A DNA stretch of 5,176 nt, taken from NCBI GenBank assembly GCA_946497375.1, contig CAMMKE010000072.1, positions 1 to 5,176 on the forward strand. The letters are read 5' to 3'. The notes under the pieces were generated by a model. It did no database searches and had not been told where the DNA came from. It saw only the letters and a program-made list of their open reading frames with translations. Both the position numbers and the translations under genes were made by a program. This stretch comes from an uncultured Mycoplasmatota bacterium (GTDB lineage: Bacteria > Bacillota_I > Bacilli_A > RF39 > UBA660). Position 1 is the first letter of the stretch. The number at the start of each line of letters is the position of its first letter. Below, in pieces: positions 4,698 to 5,176 of the stretch.

Positions 4698-5176
4698 TTA
4701 CTTCTCTAGCACTTCTTCATATACTTCTTTTAACTTTCTACCTACAGTTTTAATATCACAAGCTTCTGCTATCTTTCTTGCACCTTTACTTACACTTTTT
4801 AATTCTCCATTTAAGAACATTTTTATTTTCTTTTCAAATTCATTGACATCTTTTGCTTTATAAACATTAACTCCATCTGTTAGATAATTAAATATTGGGA
4901 TATCTCTTATTATAGTATTAGTTTCCATTGCGCAGGCTTCAATGATTGGTATACCTTCAGTCTCTTCAAACGTTGGGAATAAATATAAGTCACAGCCTCC
5001 TAGGGCTTCTCTTATCATTTCTTGAGGAACGTGTCCTGGGAACTTAATGTTAGGTAAGTCTTTTGATTCTTTTAATGCTTTTTTTACATCACTAGTCGCT
5101 GCAGCGATAGGACTTGAACCGAACCAAATAAATTTATATTCAGGTAAACGTTTGGCAAGTTCTACAAAGTCAACTA
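4698..5176 (-). CDS. GT4 glycosyltransferase, alpha-monoglucosyldiacylglycerol synthase-like, C-terminal part
   Basis: The frame is open from the right edge to TAA at 4700-4698; 158 residues are visible and the true start lies outside the window. An internal Met at 5018 is not the start, since conserved sequence continues upstream (VDFVELAKRLPEYKFIWFGS, then LPNIKFPGHVP). The segment is the nucleotide-sugar-binding half of a GT-B, retaining family 4 enzyme. CDLYLFPTFEETEGIPIIEA contains the EX7E motif (codons at 4964-4962 and 4940-4938), followed by IIRDIPIFNYLTDGVNVYKAKD. The WFG, FP-x-x-EETEGIP and RDIP-to-TDGVN-x-YK landmarks resemble 1,2-diacylglycerol 3-glucosyltransferases of Acholeplasma and streptococci, which make membrane glucolipids at the cytoplasmic face from UDP-glucose. 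Family 4 is firm; the lipid acceptor is inferred. The glycosylase-like gene follows after 19 nt. Confidence 0.85.
   Translation of the reverse strand, partial: VDFVELAKRLPEYKFIWFGSSPIAAATSDVKKALKESKDLPNIKFPGHVPQEMIREALGGCDLYLFPTFEETEGIPIIEACAMETNTIIRDIPIFNYLTDGVNVYKAKDVNEFEKKIKMFLNGELKSVSKGARKIAEACDIKTVGRKLKEVYEEVLEK

Noticed and set aside
4698..5018. A complete 106-residue protein starting at Met 5018
   Set aside because: The frame remains open to the right edge, and conserved GT4 sequence (WFGS, FPGHVP) precedes this methionine. It is an internal residue of a larger gene.

Overview
This AT-rich window reads as a chromosomal segment of a low-GC Bacillota, probably class Bacilli or a related gut lineage. 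The signs are strong AGGAGG-type ribosome binding sites, UGG for tryptophan, TAA/TAG stops, A/T-rich intergenic gaps and a set of Bacillus-type spore-surface proteins. No tRNA, rRNA, CRISPR array, insertion sequence or integrase is visible.

Layout. (1) Positions 1-858, minus strand: the N-terminal 286 codons of a protein that runs off the left edge. About 93 residues of unique sequence are followed by near-identical 34-residue helical repeats (102 bp period). It is an open-ended frame with its own promoter and RBS. (2) 930-1250, minus: a small membrane-anchored protein with a glucose-type PTS EIIB-like domain in which lysine replaces the phosphorylatable cysteine. (3) 1251-1419: a regulatory gap with interleaved inverted repeats and a sigma-K-like promoter. 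(4) 1420-2243, plus: two tandem cysteine-rich spore-surface proteins of the CotY/CotZ/ExsY family. (5) 2264-2590, minus: a small protein resembling the CotO spore-coat family, converging on the second CotY/Z gene over a shared terminator. (6) 2688-3815, plus: a RodA-type SEDS peptidoglycan polymerase. (7) 3917-4678, minus: an HhH-GPD DNA glycosylase/AP-lyase-like protein. (8) 4698-5176, minus: the C-terminal part of a GT4 glycosyltransferase of the alpha-monoglucosyldiacylglycerol synthase type; its start lies beyond the right edge. It sits 19 nt upstream of the glycosylase-like gene, probably in the same transcript.

The coherent biology is a small spore-surface locus at 1344-2590: two cysteine-rich lattice-forming proteins and a likely CotO-like morphogenetic partner, with a mother-cell-type promoter ahead of the pair. 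The flanking genes (cell-wall polymerase, membrane glycolipid glycosyltransferase, DNA-repair-like enzyme, degenerate EIIB) look like ordinary chromosomal neighbours. The least explained features are the 34-residue repeat protein, whose repeats alternate in type and vary almost only at a few clustered positions, and the interleaved inverted repeats before the coat genes.
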